Notes: generated by a model from the sequence alone, not told the origin. A DNA stretch of 64,000 bases from Sulfitobacter sediminilitoris (GCF_010667575.1 NZ_JAABNT010000005.1:124001-188000), one strand, 5' to 3'; positions 18,381 to 28,584 are shown, counted from the first letter of the stretch. A program made the numbers and translations.

Positions 18381-21149
18381 ATGGCGGACAAGATCACATT
18401 CACGCTCGACGGGGAGAAGGTCGAGGCGGAGAAGGGTCTGACCATTTGGGAGGTCGCCAATGGGCGCGGCCTGAAGATCCCGCATCTGTGCCACAAGCCT
18501 GCGCCGGGGTACCGCCCTGACGGCAACTGCCGCGCCTGCATGGTCCAGATCGAGGGCGAGCGCACGCTGGCTGCCTCCTGCATCCGTGAACCCAGCGACG
18601 GTATGGTGGTCACGACCAACAACGCGCGGGCCGAAAACGCCCGCAAGATGGTGATCGAACTGCTGATGGCGGATCACCCCCAGAAAGAGGACGCCCACGA
18701 CCGCTCAAGCCACATGTGGGACATGGCGGCGATGAACGGGATCGAGGAAAGCCGTTTTCCCAAGCTGGAAGAGGGCCACATCCCGCTTTTGGATGACAGC
18801 CATGTCGCCATGCGCGTCAATCTGGATGCCTGCATCCAGTGCGGCCTGTGCGTGCGTGCCTGCCGCGAGGTTCAGGTCAATGACGTGATCGGCATGTCGG
18901 GCCGGGGGCATGACAGTTGGCCAACGTTCGACATGGCCGATCCGATGGGCGACAGCACCTGCGTGGCTTGCGGCGAATGTGTGCAGGCCTGCCCGACCGG
19001 CGCACTGATGCCTGCAACGGTTCTGGATGCGGAGCAGCGCGGAGACAGCGCTGATTTCGATAAGGAAGTCGAAAGCATCTGCCCTTTCTGCGGCGTCGGT
19101 TGTCAGGTCTCTCTCAAGGTCAAGGACGGCAAGGTCAAATACGTGGACGGGATCAACGGCCCCGCAAACGAAGGACGTCTGTGCGTAAAGGGCCGGTTTG
19201 GGTTTGACTACATTCACCACGAACACCGCCTGACCAAGCCGCTGATCCGCCGTGACGACGCGCCGGCCAAGGGGCTGAACGTCGATCCCGGCAATTGGCA
19301 GACGCATTTCCGCGAGGCAGAGTGGGACGAGGCGCTGGATTTCGCGGCCAAAGGGCTCAAGGACATCGGCGGCACCGGCGTTGCCGGTTTCGGGTCGGCA
19401 AAATGCACGAATGAGGAAGCCTATCTGTTCCAAAAGCTGATCCGGCAGGGGTTCGGCCATAACAACGTCGATCACTGTACGCGGCTGTGCCACGCCTCAT
19501 CGGTCGCTGCTTTGATGGAAAACGTCGGATCGGGCGCGGTAACGGCGACCTTTAATCAGATCGAGAATGCCGATGTGGCCATCGCCATCGGCTGCAATCC
19601 GATTGAAAACCACCCCGTCGCGGCGACCTATTTCAAGCAGTTCACCAAGCGCGGCGGCAAGCTGATCGTGATGGACCCGCGCGGGCAGGCGCTCAAGCGG
19701 TTCTCAAGCCACATGCTGCAATTCCGTCCCGGTACGGATGTGTCGATGCTGAATGCGATCATGAATGTGATCGTGGAAGAAGAGCTCTACGATCAACAGT
19801 ACATCGAGGCCTACACCGAGAACTGGGAGGCCGAGAAAGAACACCTGCGCGACTTCACACCCGAAGCGATGGCGGAGGTTTGCGGGATCGAGGCGGAAAC
19901 CCTGCGGGATGTTGCGCGGACCTTTGCCGGGGCCAATGCGGCGATGATCTTTTGGGGCATGGGTGTCAGCCAGCACATCCACGGCACGGACAATTCGCGC
20001 TGCCTGATTTCGCTTGCCTTGATGACAGGGCAGGTCGGCCGCCCCGGTGCCGGTCTGCACCCCTTGCGGGGGCAGAACAATGTGCAGGGTGCCTCTGATG
20101 CCGGGCTCATTCCGATGTTCCTGCCGGATTATCAGTCGGTGATGAACGATGGCGTGCGCTCCGCCTTTACCGAGGTCTGGGGATCGGAGGATTTCTCGAA
20201 CCAGAAGGGCCTCACGGTGACCGAGATCATGGATGCGGTGCATGACGGCGACATTCGCGGCATGTACGTGCTGGGTGAAAACCCGGCGATGTCCGACCCC
20301 GATGTGGAACACGCACGCGATGCTTTGGCAAAGCTGGATCATCTGGTCGTGCAGGACATCTTTATCACCGAGACCGCGAATTTCGCTGATGTGATCCTGC
20401 CCGCGAGCGCCTTTGCCGAGAAGTCGGGTACAGTCACCAACACCAACCGTCAGGTACAGATGGGCCGCCCCGCCGTGCCGCCACCCGGTGAGGCGAAAGA
20501 GGATTGGTGGATCGAGGTAGAACTGGCCAAGCGCCTGGGTCTGGGCTGGGATTATGCCGGGCCAGCGGATGTGTTCGCCGAGATGAAGCTGAACATGAAT
20601 TCGCTGAACAACATCACGTGGGAACGGCTGGAGCGGGAGAATGCGGTAACCTATCCGTCGCTGTCGCCAGAGGATCCGGGGCAGGCGATTGTGTTTGCCG
20701 ATGGGTTTCCGCGCCCCGATGGGCGCGCGCGGTTCACGCCTGCGTCGATCATCGCGCCGGACGATGTGCCGGATCAGGAGTATCCGATGATCCTGACCAC
20801 CGGTCGTCAGCTTGAGCATTGGCACACCGGGTCGATGACGCGCCGTGCGACGGTACTGGACGGGTTGGAGCCGGAGGCGAATTGTTCGCTCCATCCTTTG
20901 ACGTTGCGCAAGCTGGGTGTAGCACCCGGAGAGCACGTGCGCCTGACGACCAAGCGCGGATCGATCGAGATCATGGCGCGGGAGGATCGCGCGGTGTCGC
21001 CGGATATGGTGTTCCTGCCTTTCGCCTATGTGGAGGCGGCGGCAAACATCCTGACCAATCCGGCCGTGGACCCATATGGCAAGATCCCGGAGTTCAAGTT
21101 TTCCGCAGTGCGGGTCGAGGCGGCCGCGCAAGATATCGCCGCGGAGTGA
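18381..21149 (+). CDS. Formate dehydrogenase alpha subunit (molybdopterin, iron-sulfur)
   Basis: 922 residues in the NAD-linked formate dehydrogenase alpha arrangement: an N-terminal 2Fe-2S domain (CHKPAPGYRPDGNCRAC), two ferredoxin clusters (CIQCGLCVRAC, CVACGECVQACPTG), a further cluster (CPFCGVGC), then the bis-MGD molybdopterin core. The Mo ligand is Cys370 followed by the catalytic His371 (CTRLCHASS), so this is the Cys, not the Sec, form. The segment after the 2Fe-2S domain lacks the His-Cys-type cluster cysteines found in NuoG-like relatives. No beta or gamma (NADH-oxidising) or fdhD-like genes adjoin it, so the electron acceptor must be encoded elsewhere or differ. Role: oxidation of formate to CO2. 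Confidence 0.93.
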   Translation: MADKITFTLDGEKVEAEKGLTIWEVANGRGLKIPHLCHKPAPGYRPDGNCRACMVQIEGERTLAASCIREPSDGMVVTTNNARAENARKMVIELLMADHPQKEDAHDRSSHMWDMAAMNGIEESRFPKLEEGHIPLLDDSHVAMRVNLDACIQCGLCVRACREVQVNDVIGMSGRGHDSWPTFDMADPMGDSTCVACGECVQACPTGALMPATVLDAEQRGDSADFDKEVESICPFCGVGCQVSLKVKDGKVKYVDGINGPANEGRLCVKGRFGFDYIHHEHRLTKPLIRRDDAPAKGLNVDPGNWQTHFREAEWDEALDFAAKGLKDIGGTGVAGFGSAKCTNEEAYLFQKLIRQGFGHNNVDHCTRLCHASSVAALMENVGSGAVTATFNQIENADVAIAIGCNPIENHPVAATYFKQFTKRGGKLIVMDPRGQALKRFSSHMLQFRPGTDVSMLNAIMNVIVEEELYDQQYIEAYTENWEAEKEHLRDFTPEAMAEVCGIEAETLRDVARTFAGANAAMIFWGMGVSQHIHGTDNSRCLISLALMTGQVGRPGAGLHPLRGQNNVQGASDAGLIPMFLPDYQSVMNDGVRSAFTEVWGSEDFSNQKGLTVTEIMDAVHDGDIRGMYVLGENPAMSDPDVEHARDALAKLDHLVVQDIFITETANFADVILPASAFAEKSGTVTNTNRQVQMGRPAVPPPGEAKEDWWIEVELAKRLGLGWDYAGPADVFAEMKLNMNSLNNITWERLERENAVTYPSLSPEDPGQAIVFADGFPRPDGRARFTPASIIAPDDVPDQEYPMILTTGRQLEHWHTGSMTRRATVLDGLEPEANCSLHPLTLRKLGVAPGEHVRLTTKRGSIEIMAREDRAVSPDMVFLPFAYVEAAANILTNPAVDPYGKIPEFKFSAVRVEAAAQDIAAE

Positions 21150-21195
21150 TCCGATTGTGCGGGCCTTGCCCGCATGCCATTCTATTCTTGCTGAT

Positions 21196-21213
21196 GAGGG
21201 GGCTAGCCCCCTC
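21196..21213. repeat. Perfect 18-bp palindrome in the fdh-amidohydrolase gap
   Basis: GAGGGGGCT is followed directly by its reverse complement AGCCCCCTC. The palindrome lies 46 bases after the formate dehydrogenase stop, with a smaller GCGGGC/GCCCGC hairpin upstream at ~21158. There is no T tract, so it may act as a transcript-end stabiliser or repetitive extragenic element rather than a classic terminator. Confidence 0.5.
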
Positions 21214-21256
21214 AAACTCCCCCGAATTGTAGGGGAAAGATGAAGGGACTGGCCGC

Positions 21257-22456
21257 GTGAAAGTATCATCTGAGCGATTTTTGCGGGATCTGCATGAATT
21301 GCGATCCTTCGGTGCATCCGGGATCGGCAAAGGCGTTGTCCGGCCCGCCTTTTCCGACGCGGATATCGCGGCGCGAAAATGGCTCGTCGGGCGGTTTACC
21401 GATGCCGGGCTGACACCCGCAGTGGATGCCATGGGCAATGTCTTTGGACTGGCAGATGGCCCGTCGTTGCTGATGGGCTCGCATTCGGACAGCCAGCCCG
21501 AGGGGGGATGGCTGGATGGGGCGCTGGGCGTGATCGCGGCACTGGAAGTGGCCCGCGTGGCGAAGGAAACCGGGGGTCCGGCGATTTCAGTGGTGTCGTT
21601 TCAGGATGAAGAGGGCCGGTTTGGCGGGCTGACAGGATCATCGGTCTGGAGCGGCTATTCTGACCTTGCCGAGGTGGACGCGGTTGCGGACTATGATGGT
21701 GTGACGTTGAAGGACGCCCGATCGGGCATCGCGGATATGGTGACCGGGGAGATTGATCCGGGTCAGTTCAAAGGCTTTGTCGAATTGCATATCGAGCAGG
21801 GTCTGACCTTGGACGCGGCGGACGAGCAGATTGGCGTGGTGACCGAGATCGTGGGAACCCGCGAGATTCCGATCACCTTCACCGGTCAGCAAAACCATGC
21901 GGGCACCACACAGATGCATCTGCGGCGCGATGCGTTTCAGGGGGTGTCGGCATTCAACACGCTGTTGAACGAACGGCTGCGCAACGTGGTGACGCCGACG
22001 ACCGTCTGGACGATTGGTCATGTGGCGCTGCACCCGAATGCATCGTCAATCGTGCCGGGCAAGGCGTCGTTTTCCATGCAGTGGCGCGATGGGGATGCAG
22101 AGCGGCTGCGCAGAATTGAACAGATTGTTCGGGACACGGCTGAAGAAGTGGCTGAGGCGCGCGGGTTGACTGTCTATTTCGGTCCGATGTGGGAATTGGA
22201 GCCGACGGCGATGGATGCAAGGTTGCGGGGTGCGTTGGAGCGCGGTGCGGAGGCTGTCGCGCCGGGCCGGTGGCGCAGGATGCCGTCCGGGGCGCTGCAT
22301 GATGCGACGAACGTCGCACGCTTGATGCCGGTTGCGATGCTGTTCGTACCCTCCATAGGCGGGATCAGCCACGCCTTCGAGGAAGATACGGATGAGGCTG
22401 ATCTTGTTGCGGGTCTGCAGGTGCTGGCCGAAGCCGTAACTGCCCTAAACGACTGA
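21257..22456 (+). CDS. Zn-dependent amidohydrolase, M20 family (N-carbamoyl-amino acid hydrolase / allantoate amidohydrolase type)
   Basis: 399 residues with a GTG start. Metal-site motifs of the AllC/hydantoinase C group are visible: [35 protein letters not shown], and [11 protein letters not shown] in the lid domain. Such enzymes cleave N-carbamoyl or ureido bonds (allantoate, beta-ureidopropionate, N-carbamoyl amino acids); the exact substrate cannot be decided here because no purine or pyrimidine catabolic genes adjoin it. Convergent with, and overlapping by 12 bases, the GNAT gene. Confidence 0.88.
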   Translation: MKVSSERFLRDLHELRSFGASGIGKGVVRPAFSDADIAARKWLVGRFTDAGLTPAVDAMGNVFGLADGPSLLMGSHSDSQPEGGWLDGALGVIAALEVARVAKETGGPAISVVSFQDEEGRFGGLTGSSVWSGYSDLAEVDAVADYDGVTLKDARSGIADMVTGEIDPGQFKGFVELHIEQGLTLDAADEQIGVVTEIVGTREIPITFTGQQNHAGTTQMHLRRDAFQGVSAFNTLLNERLRNVVTPTTVWTIGHVALHPNASSIVPGKASFSMQWRDGDAERLRRIEQIVRDTAEEVAEARGLTVYFGPMWELEPTAMDARLRGALERGAEAVAPGRWRRMPSGALHDATNVARLMPVAMLFVPSIGGISHAFEEDTDEADLVAGLQVLAEAVTALND

Positions 22457-22915
22457 GCGGCGGAAGGTGATGGAGGTGGGTGCGGCGTATCCGTGATGGG
22501 CGGTGCGCCCCACCTCGTGAAACCCCATGGCCTGAAACGCGGCGTGGTTCTCGGTCAGTTCCACGCGGCTTTGCAACTCAAGGACAGGTAATTCGTGTGA
22601 TCTGGCGCGGAGGGCGGCATGCTCGATCAGACGTCGGGCCAGCCCCTGACCCCGGGCAATCCGGGCCACGCTCAGCTTTCCGATATAGAGGGCGTGAGAC
22701 ATTGGAGTGAATAAACCGCAGGCGGCTGGTGGCGGCCCAAGGGACCAGATTTCGCCTGTTTCTGCATGTGTCTGAAGGGTGTCAAGCGTCAGCCTGTGCA
22801 TTGAAGATGGGGGATCGACCCTGCCATCCATATAGGCAAAGCTTTCGCGGATCAGCGTCAGGATTTCGCGCAGGGCGGCATCATTAGCTTGATGCCGCCG
22901 GAGGCTTAGCGCCAT
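22445..22915 (-). CDS. GNAT family N-acetyltransferase
   Basis: 156 residues with the acetyl-CoA-binding motif [18 protein letters not shown] (Q/RxxGxG/A) around residues 82-100 and a C-terminal [16 protein letters not shown]. The substrate is unknown. It overlaps the response regulator stop by ten bases at its 5' end and so belongs to the two-component operon. Confidence 0.88.
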   Translation of the reverse strand: MALSLRRHQANDAALREILTLIRESFAYMDGRVDPPSSMHRLTLDTLQTHAETGEIWSLGPPPAACGLFTPMSHALYIGKLSVARIARGQGLARRLIEHAALRARSHELPVLELQSRVELTENHAAFQAMGFHEVGRTAHHGYAAPTSITFRRSVV

Positions 22916-23607
22916 GTGACGTCCCCAAGAAAGATGTATCCGGCACCGTAAATCGTTTTGATCAACTGCGGGTTTTTGGGGTCTTCGCGCAGCTTCGTGC
23001 GCAGGCGCGAAATGCGGACGTCCATGGCCCTGTCAAAGCTTTCAGAGGCCGCGCCCCCCAGAGATTCCTGCATTTGCGCGCGGCTGATCAGGCGCTTGGG
23101 ACTTTCAAGGAAAAGGCGCAGCACTTCGCTTTCCGCGTGGGAAAAGGGGACTTCTTCGCCGTGGTCGTCCTGCAGAACATACCGGTCAAAATGGGCGGTC
23201 CAGCCGTTGAAATGGGCCGTATTGCCGCCCTGTGTGGCGGGCTTGGGGCTGCGCAGGCGGGCGCGGATACGGGCAACGACCTCAGCCGGGTCAAAAGGTT
23301 TGATGATGTAGTCATCCGCCCCAAGCTCAAGCCCGGTCACCCGGTCCTGAACCTGTGCGCGGCCCGAGATGATGATGACGACAGCCCCCTGCTCCAAGGC
23401 AAGGCGATGCACGAGGGTCAGGCCATCGGTGTCCGGCAGGCTGAGGTCCACCAGACAAACGTCCGGTGTGCGCTTGGCGAGAGCCGCCTCAAATGATCGG
23501 GCGCGGCCGAAGCTGAGCGTTTCGAACCCGGCCTCTTCCAGCGCGTCGGCCAGCAACGTCCGGATTTCGGGTTCATCGTCCAGAATGGTGACAAGTGGTT
23601 TGGTCAT
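22906..23607 (-). CDS. OmpR-family response regulator
   Basis: 233 residues. The N-terminal receiver domain has the phosphorylatable Asp in CLVDLSLPDTDG and the Thr/Lys pair in ISGRAQ and YIIKPF. The C-terminal winged-helix DNA-binding domain ends DVRISRLRTKLREDP and TIYGAGYIFLG. It overlaps the hybrid kinase stop by four bases, making the kinase its likely partner. The target is unknown; the downstream GNAT is in the same transcript. Confidence 0.94.
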   Translation of the reverse strand: MTKPLVTILDDEPEIRTLLADALEEAGFETLSFGRARSFEAALAKRTPDVCLVDLSLPDTDGLTLVHRLALEQGAVVIIISGRAQVQDRVTGLELGADDYIIKPFDPAEVVARIRARLRSPKPATQGGNTAHFNGWTAHFDRYVLQDDHGEEVPFSHAESEVLRLFLESPKRLISRAQMQESLGGAASESFDRAMDVRISRLRTKLREDPKNPQLIKTIYGAGYIFLGDVTWR

Positions 23608-25514
23608 TGTGCGGCCACCGAAGAGGGCGTGATCAGGGCAGCCAGATCATGCGCGCCAAAGGGTTTGCGCAATACCGGGGCGCACGCCTGCGCCGCACGG
23701 AATAGCGCATGATCGGCGGGCAGCGAGGTCATCAGGAGCAGCGGAAGCTGGTTTCCGACACGCGCAGCCAGATCAAGGCCGGTTGCTTCTCCGACAAGCT
23801 GGATATCGGACAGGATCAGCGCGATGTCTGGCAAATCTGCCAGCAGTGCGGTCGCTTCATCCGCGCTGGTCGCTTCGATCACGGAATGACCCAGCTCCAT
23901 CAGCATATCGCGGACTGCTGCGCGAATGTCTCCGTCGTCTTCGACCAAAAGCACCAGACCGGTCGTGGCGGGAAGGGCGGAACGGAAAGGCAGGCGCAGG
24001 ATGACTTGCGCCCCGCCTGCAGGTTTGTTGCGCAGACGCAGATCGCCACCTGCGGACTTGGTCATGTCGTAGACCATGGACAGCCCAAGGCCGGACCCTT
24101 CAGAACCCTTGGTCGTAAAGAAAGGATCGATGCCGCGATCAAGCGCAGAGGAAGAGAAACCGGGGCCATTGTCGGATACAGCCCATTCGATCCATGTGTC
24201 GTTGACACACCGCTGCTGAAGGGTGATCTGCCCCTTTGCGCCGCAGGCATCGCGGGCGTTCAGGATCAGGTTCAGCAGGCTGTCGGTCAGACGCCCCTTG
24301 TCCAGAAGAACGGTGGTGTCGGGCATCAGGTCTTCTGTTTGAAGAATGACGTCAGGCGGCAAAGTTGGTGTCGCAAGTGTGGTGAGATCTTCCAAAAGCT
24401 GTGCTGTGTCCGTCGCCACAGGACGTAGTTCACGCGGGCCGGTCACATCGGCGATTGAGGTCAGCAACGCACCGCCCCTGCGGGCCGCGGCCAAGGTGCC
24501 CTCGATTAGCTCTTTCGCGTCGGCAGTCAGGTCAGGTTGCCGTTTCAGCCGTGATTGCATCCCAAGGATAATCGTCAGCAGGTTCGAAAAATCATGTGCA
24601 AGTCCCGAGATCATTTGCGCGGCAAGCTCGCGTTTGCGGGTCTGTTGCAGGGCAACGCGGGTCTGGGTTTCCTGGGTGATGTCCATCGACAGGATATAGA
24701 CGCCGCATTGGCCATCCGGCGTGAATGCCACGCGGATGCGGCGCGCGCTGGCATCGTCGGTGAACTCAAGAACCGAGGGCGTTCCGGCATACGCGTCTTT
24801 GAGCGAAGGTTCGATCCGTCCGAAAGCGGAGGCGCCAAGCGCGTCGCGAATGTTGAGACCGACAATATTGCTCGGTCGTCCGGGGATGACGCTGGACAGA
24901 CGCCGGTTGGAAAAAGTGTAGTGCCCGCTCGCGTCCACATGGGCGATATGGGCGGGCATCATCTCGGTTGTCAGCCTTGTGCGGGCCTCGCTTTCGGTCA
25001 GCTGGCGCTTGGTTTCTTCCAGCGCGGTGATCATGGAGGCCAGTTCCCGGTTGGTGGCGGCCAGTTGCTCGGCATGGGCAAGGACCTGATCCGAGAGCGC
25101 ATCCGAACGTGCATGCAGCAAGGTTTCCTGCTGTTTGGCCGCCGTGATGTCGGTGTAGACCGTGACCCAACCACCCTGCGGCAAAGGTGAGCCTTCGACA
25201 CTAATCGTGCGACCGTTTGACCGGGTGCGTTCCATATAGTGCGGCTCAAACGCCAAAGCCGTCTCGATGCGTTCCTGCACGAAAGCGTCGATGTCCTCGA
25301 CAGGCCCGTATTCGCCGCGACTTGCCAGATGGCGAATGGTTTCCTCGAATGTCGCGCCGGGCGTAACAAGCGCGTCGGGCAGGCTGAACATCTGTTGAAA
25401 CGGTGCGTTGCACACGACCAGATTGAGACTGGAATCGTAAATCGTCAACGCCTGCGCGATCAGGTTGAGCCCTGCGCTGGTCATCGCCTTGGCCTGTTCA
25501 TCCGTGATTTGCAT
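23604..25514 (-). CDS. Hybrid PAS sensor histidine kinase with C-terminal receiver domain
   Basis: 636 residues, with no obvious transmembrane helix and therefore cytoplasmic. Order: PAS-like domain (~1-120), short coiled coil, second PAS (~170-285), HisKA with phosphoacceptor His in ISGLAHDFSNLL, HATPase (DNGPGFSS, GSGLGLSMVYDM), and a receiver domain with Asp in LILSDIQLV. The start at 25514 is chosen for the strong GGAGG five bases upstream; the frame is open to 25559. The PAS domains suggest sensing of an internal small molecule, redox state or light. It is translationally coupled to the OmpR-type regulator. Confidence 0.93.
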   Translation of the reverse strand: MQITDEQAKAMTSAGLNLIAQALTIYDSSLNLVVCNAPFQQMFSLPDALVTPGATFEETIRHLASRGEYGPVEDIDAFVQERIETALAFEPHYMERTRSNGRTISVEGSPLPQGGWVTVYTDITAAKQQETLLHARSDALSDQVLAHAEQLAATNRELASMITALEETKRQLTESEARTRLTTEMMPAHIAHVDASGHYTFSNRRLSSVIPGRPSNIVGLNIRDALGASAFGRIEPSLKDAYAGTPSVLEFTDDASARRIRVAFTPDGQCGVYILSMDITQETQTRVALQQTRKRELAAQMISGLAHDFSNLLTIILGMQSRLKRQPDLTADAKELIEGTLAAARRGGALLTSIADVTGPRELRPVATDTAQLLEDLTTLATPTLPPDVILQTEDLMPDTTVLLDKGRLTDSLLNLILNARDACGAKGQITLQQRCVNDTWIEWAVSDNGPGFSSSALDRGIDPFFTTKGSEGSGLGLSMVYDMTKSAGGDLRLRNKPAGGAQVILRLPFRSALPATTGLVLLVEDDGDIRAAVRDMLMELGHSVIEATSADEATALLADLPDIALILSDIQLVGEATGLDLAARVGNQLPLLLMTSLPADHALFRAAQACAPVLRKPFGAHDLAALITPSSVAAQ

Positions 25515-25712
25515 GTATCCTCCGTCCATATCGCTAACATCGGGGGCGATGGCGCGCAAAGGAAGATCGGGCGCTGTTACAATTCGTTAGAATTAGGAAA
25601 ACTTCAGGAAAAAGTTGACGTTCACCTTCTGACAAGCATCCTTAGCGGATGTGAGAATCGCATCAAGCGATCGACCCTGCCCTTTAGAATGGCAGGAATG
25701 GGAGGAACGATT

Positions 25713-27686
25713 TTGGCCACGCCTGAGATGCGCGCCGACGGAGAACAATCCGTTCCGGCGCTTTTGCACCGTAACGCGAAAATATTTGCGAACGCACCTG
25801 CGTACCGCGAAAAGGAATATGGCATCTGGCAAAGCTGGACTTGGGCCGAGACGGAAGCCGAGGTTGAAGCTTTGGCGCTGGGCCTGCTGAATCTCGGCGT
25901 GAACGAGGGCGATTTTATCGCCATCATCGGGCGCAACCGTCCCTATCTTTACTGGGCGATGATCGCGGCCGAGATGGTGGGCGCCATCCCCGTACCGCTT
26001 TATCAGGACGCCAATGCCGAAGAGATGGCCTATGTGCTGGATCACTGCGGCGCGCGCTTTGTCATCGTGGGTGACCAGGAGCAGGTCGACAAGGTGATCG
26101 AGGTGCAGGACCAACTGCACCAGTTCGAACACATGATCTACCTCGACCCGCGTGGCTTGCGGAAATATGACCACACGACCCTGCACCAGTATTCCCATGT
26201 GCAGGAACAGGGCCGGGCGGCCCATGACGAATACATCAAAGAACTGCGCGCCCGCGAAGCCAAGCTGAACTATGACAGCACCGGGGTGATGCTTTATACT
26301 TCGGGTACAACCGGCAAGCCCAAGGGCGTGGTGCTGTCCAACCGGAACATCATCGAGACGGCGAAGTCCTCGTCCGAGTTCGACAACCTGCGCCAGACGG
26401 ACGACATCCTGGCCTACTTGCCGATGGCATGGGTCGGCGATTTCATCTTTTCCGTCGGCCAGGCGATGTGGACCGGGTTCTGCACGAACTGCCCCGAAAG
26501 CGCGGACACCATGGCCGTGGACCTGCGCGAGATCGGGCCAACTTACTACTTCGCGCCACCACGGGTATTTGAGACCCAGCTGACGAACGTCATGATCCGC
26601 ATGGAGGACGCCAGCCGTTTCAAGAAGTGGCTGTTCGATTACTTCATGGAACACGCCCGCAAGGTGGGGCCAGCCATTCTGGATGGCAAAAACGTCAGCC
26701 AGTGGGACCGGTTCAAATACAACCTTGGCGAATTGTTCGTCTACGGCCCTTTGAAGAACACGCTGGGTTTTTCGCGGGTGCGCGTCGGCTATACTGCGGG
26801 TGAGGCGATCGGCCCGGAAATCTTTGATTTCTATCGGTCATTGGGGATCAACCTGAAGCAGCTTTACGGTCAGACCGAGGCGACGGTGTTTATCACCGCG
26901 CAGCCGGATGGCGAGGTGCGTTCGGATACTGTTGGCGTCACCTGCCCGGGTGTTGAGTTGAAGATTGCGGAGAATGGCGAGGTGTTTTACCGCTCTCCGG
27001 GTGTGTTTGTAGAGTATTACAAGAACCCCGAGAGCACCAAGGATACCAAGGACGCCGAGGGCTGGGTCGCGACGGGCGACGCGGGCTTTATCGAGGAAGA
27101 TACCGGGCATCTGCGGATTATCGACCGGGCCAAGGACGTGGGCCAGATGGCTGACGGGTCTCTGTTCGCGCCGAAGTATGTTGAGAACAAGCTGAAGTTC
27201 TTCCCCAATATTCTTGAGGCTGTGGTGTTCGGCAACGCACGCGACGAATGCGCGGCGTTCATCAACATTGACCTGACCGCCGTGGGCAACTGGGCGGAAC
27301 GGAACAACATCGGATATGCGTCCTATCAGGAACTGGCACGTCATCCGCAGGTCATGGATACGATTCAGAGCCATGTCGAGGATGTGAATGCCTCTGTCGC
27401 CGAGGACGAGATGTTGTCCGGGTGTCAGATCCATCGCTTCGTCGTGCTGCACAAGGAACTGGATGCGGACGATGGCGAATTGACGCGGACACGCAAGGTG
27501 CGGCGTCGGATCATCGAAGAAAAATATCACGACATCATTACGGCGCTTTATGACGGGTCCAAGACCATCTCGACCGAGACGGAAGTGACGTATGAGGACG
27601 GGCGCAAGGGCAGCATCAAGGCAACGCTGGAAATACGTGACGCCAAGGTCGTGCCGGTGGTGACAAAGAAGCTGGCGGCGGAATGA
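25713..27686 (+). CDS. AMP-dependent acyl-CoA synthetase (long-chain fatty-acid-CoA ligase family)
   Basis: About 657 residues. The P-loop-like AMP-binding motif is MLYTSGTTGKPKGV, followed by LYGQTEAT and the hinge WVATGDAGFI. These enzymes adenylate a carboxylate and transfer it to CoA. The frame is open from 25239, but a TTG at 25713 has GGGAGGA eight bases upstream and gives the normal length; ATGs at 25689, 25698 and 25728 are alternatives. It begins a run with the branched-chain-type ABC importer, so it probably activates the imported acid. The match to long-chain ligases does not fix the substrate. Confidence 0.9.
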   Translation: MATPEMRADGEQSVPALLHRNAKIFANAPAYREKEYGIWQSWTWAETEAEVEALALGLLNLGVNEGDFIAIIGRNRPYLYWAMIAAEMVGAIPVPLYQDANAEEMAYVLDHCGARFVIVGDQEQVDKVIEVQDQLHQFEHMIYLDPRGLRKYDHTTLHQYSHVQEQGRAAHDEYIKELRAREAKLNYDSTGVMLYTSGTTGKPKGVVLSNRNIIETAKSSSEFDNLRQTDDILAYLPMAWVGDFIFSVGQAMWTGFCTNCPESADTMAVDLREIGPTYYFAPPRVFETQLTNVMIRMEDASRFKKWLFDYFMEHARKVGPAILDGKNVSQWDRFKYNLGELFVYGPLKNTLGFSRVRVGYTAGEAIGPEIFDFYRSLGINLKQLYGQTEATVFITAQPDGEVRSDTVGVTCPGVELKIAENGEVFYRSPGVFVEYYKNPESTKDTKDAEGWVATGDAGFIEEDTGHLRIIDRAKDVGQMADGSLFAPKYVENKLKFFPNILEAVVFGNARDECAAFINIDLTAVGNWAERNNIGYASYQELARHPQVMDTIQSHVEDVNASVAEDEMLSGCQIHRFVVLHKELDADDGELTRTRKVRRRIIEEKYHDIITALYDGSKTISTETEVTYEDGRKGSIKATLEIRDAKVVPVVTKKLAAE

Positions 27687-27765
27687 TGGTCGCGCGACGC
27701 CCGGCTGCGCCGACGCCCCGCCCGCCGTCCCATTGGGATACAGACGGAATTCAGGGAGCCACCTT

Positions 27766-28584
27766 ATGAAGGATACGGCTGATAGCTACGTAACCGAAGA
27801 CGGCCGCACCATCGGTGGGGTCGTGATGGAGATGAAGAACATCACCCTTCGCTTTGGTGGTGTGGAGGCGATCAAGGATATCTCCTTTGACATCCGCGAA
27901 GGTGAAATCCGGGCGATCATCGGGCCGAACGGCGCTGGAAAATCGTCAATGCTGAACGTTATCTCGGGTTTCTATATCCCGCAGGAGGGCGAGGTCTGGT
28001 ACAAGGGATCGCGCCGCCCGGCGATGAAGCCCTTTCAGGTGGCCCAGCAGGGCATCGCGCGGACGTTCCAGAACATCGCTTTGTTCGAAGGCATGAGCGT
28101 TCTGGACAACGTGATGACCGGTCGCTTGACGCATATGAAAACCGGGCTTTTCCAACAGTCACTGTGGAAGGGCAAGGCCGAGGCCGAAGAGATCGAGAAC
28201 CGGGAAGTCGCTGAAAAAATTATTGATTTCTTGGAAATTCAGGCGATCCGCAAGACGCCTGTGGCGCGTCTGCCTTATGGCTTGAAAAAGCGTGTTGAAC
28301 TGGCGCGGGCATTGGCTGCGGAGCCGTCAATCCTGTTGCTGGATGAGCCGATGGCGGGAATGAACGTCGAGGAGAAAGAGGACATGAGCCGCTTTATCCT
28401 TGATGTGAACGATGAATTCGGCACCACGATCGCGCTGATTGAACACGACATGGGCGTGGTCATGGACCTCTCCGACCGCGTGGTCGTCATGGATTACGGC
28501 AAGAAGATCGGGGATGGCACACCGGACGAGGTGCGCAACAATCAGGACGTGATCGACGCCTATCTGGGGGTGGCCCATGATTGA
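27766..28584 (+). CDS. Branched-chain-type ABC transporter ATPase (LivG family)
   Basis: 272 residues. Walker A is GPNGAGKSS, Walker B is ILLLDEPMAGM, and the switch His is in LIEHDMGVVM. The ABC signature normally read as LSGGQ is altered to LPYGLKKRVELARAL, as is common in the LivG branch. The ATG at 27766 has GGGAG upstream. It powers import together with the LivF-type ATPase at 32469 and the permeases between them. Confidence 0.94.
   Translation: MKDTADSYVTEDGRTIGGVVMEMKNITLRFGGVEAIKDISFDIREGEIRAIIGPNGAGKSSMLNVISGFYIPQEGEVWYKGSRRPAMKPFQVAQQGIARTFQNIALFEGMSVLDNVMTGRLTHMKTGLFQQSLWKGKAEAEEIENREVAEKIIDFLEIQAIRKTPVARLPYGLKKRVELARALAAEPSILLLDEPMAGMNVEEKEDMSRFILDVNDEFGTTIALIEHDMGVVMDLSDRVVVMDYGKKIGDGTPDEVRNNQDVIDAYLGVAHD

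Noticed and set aside
19704..21317. 537-codon open frame antisense to the formate dehydrogenase gene
   Set aside because: Shadow of the sense coding frame in GC-rich DNA; no recognisable domain.
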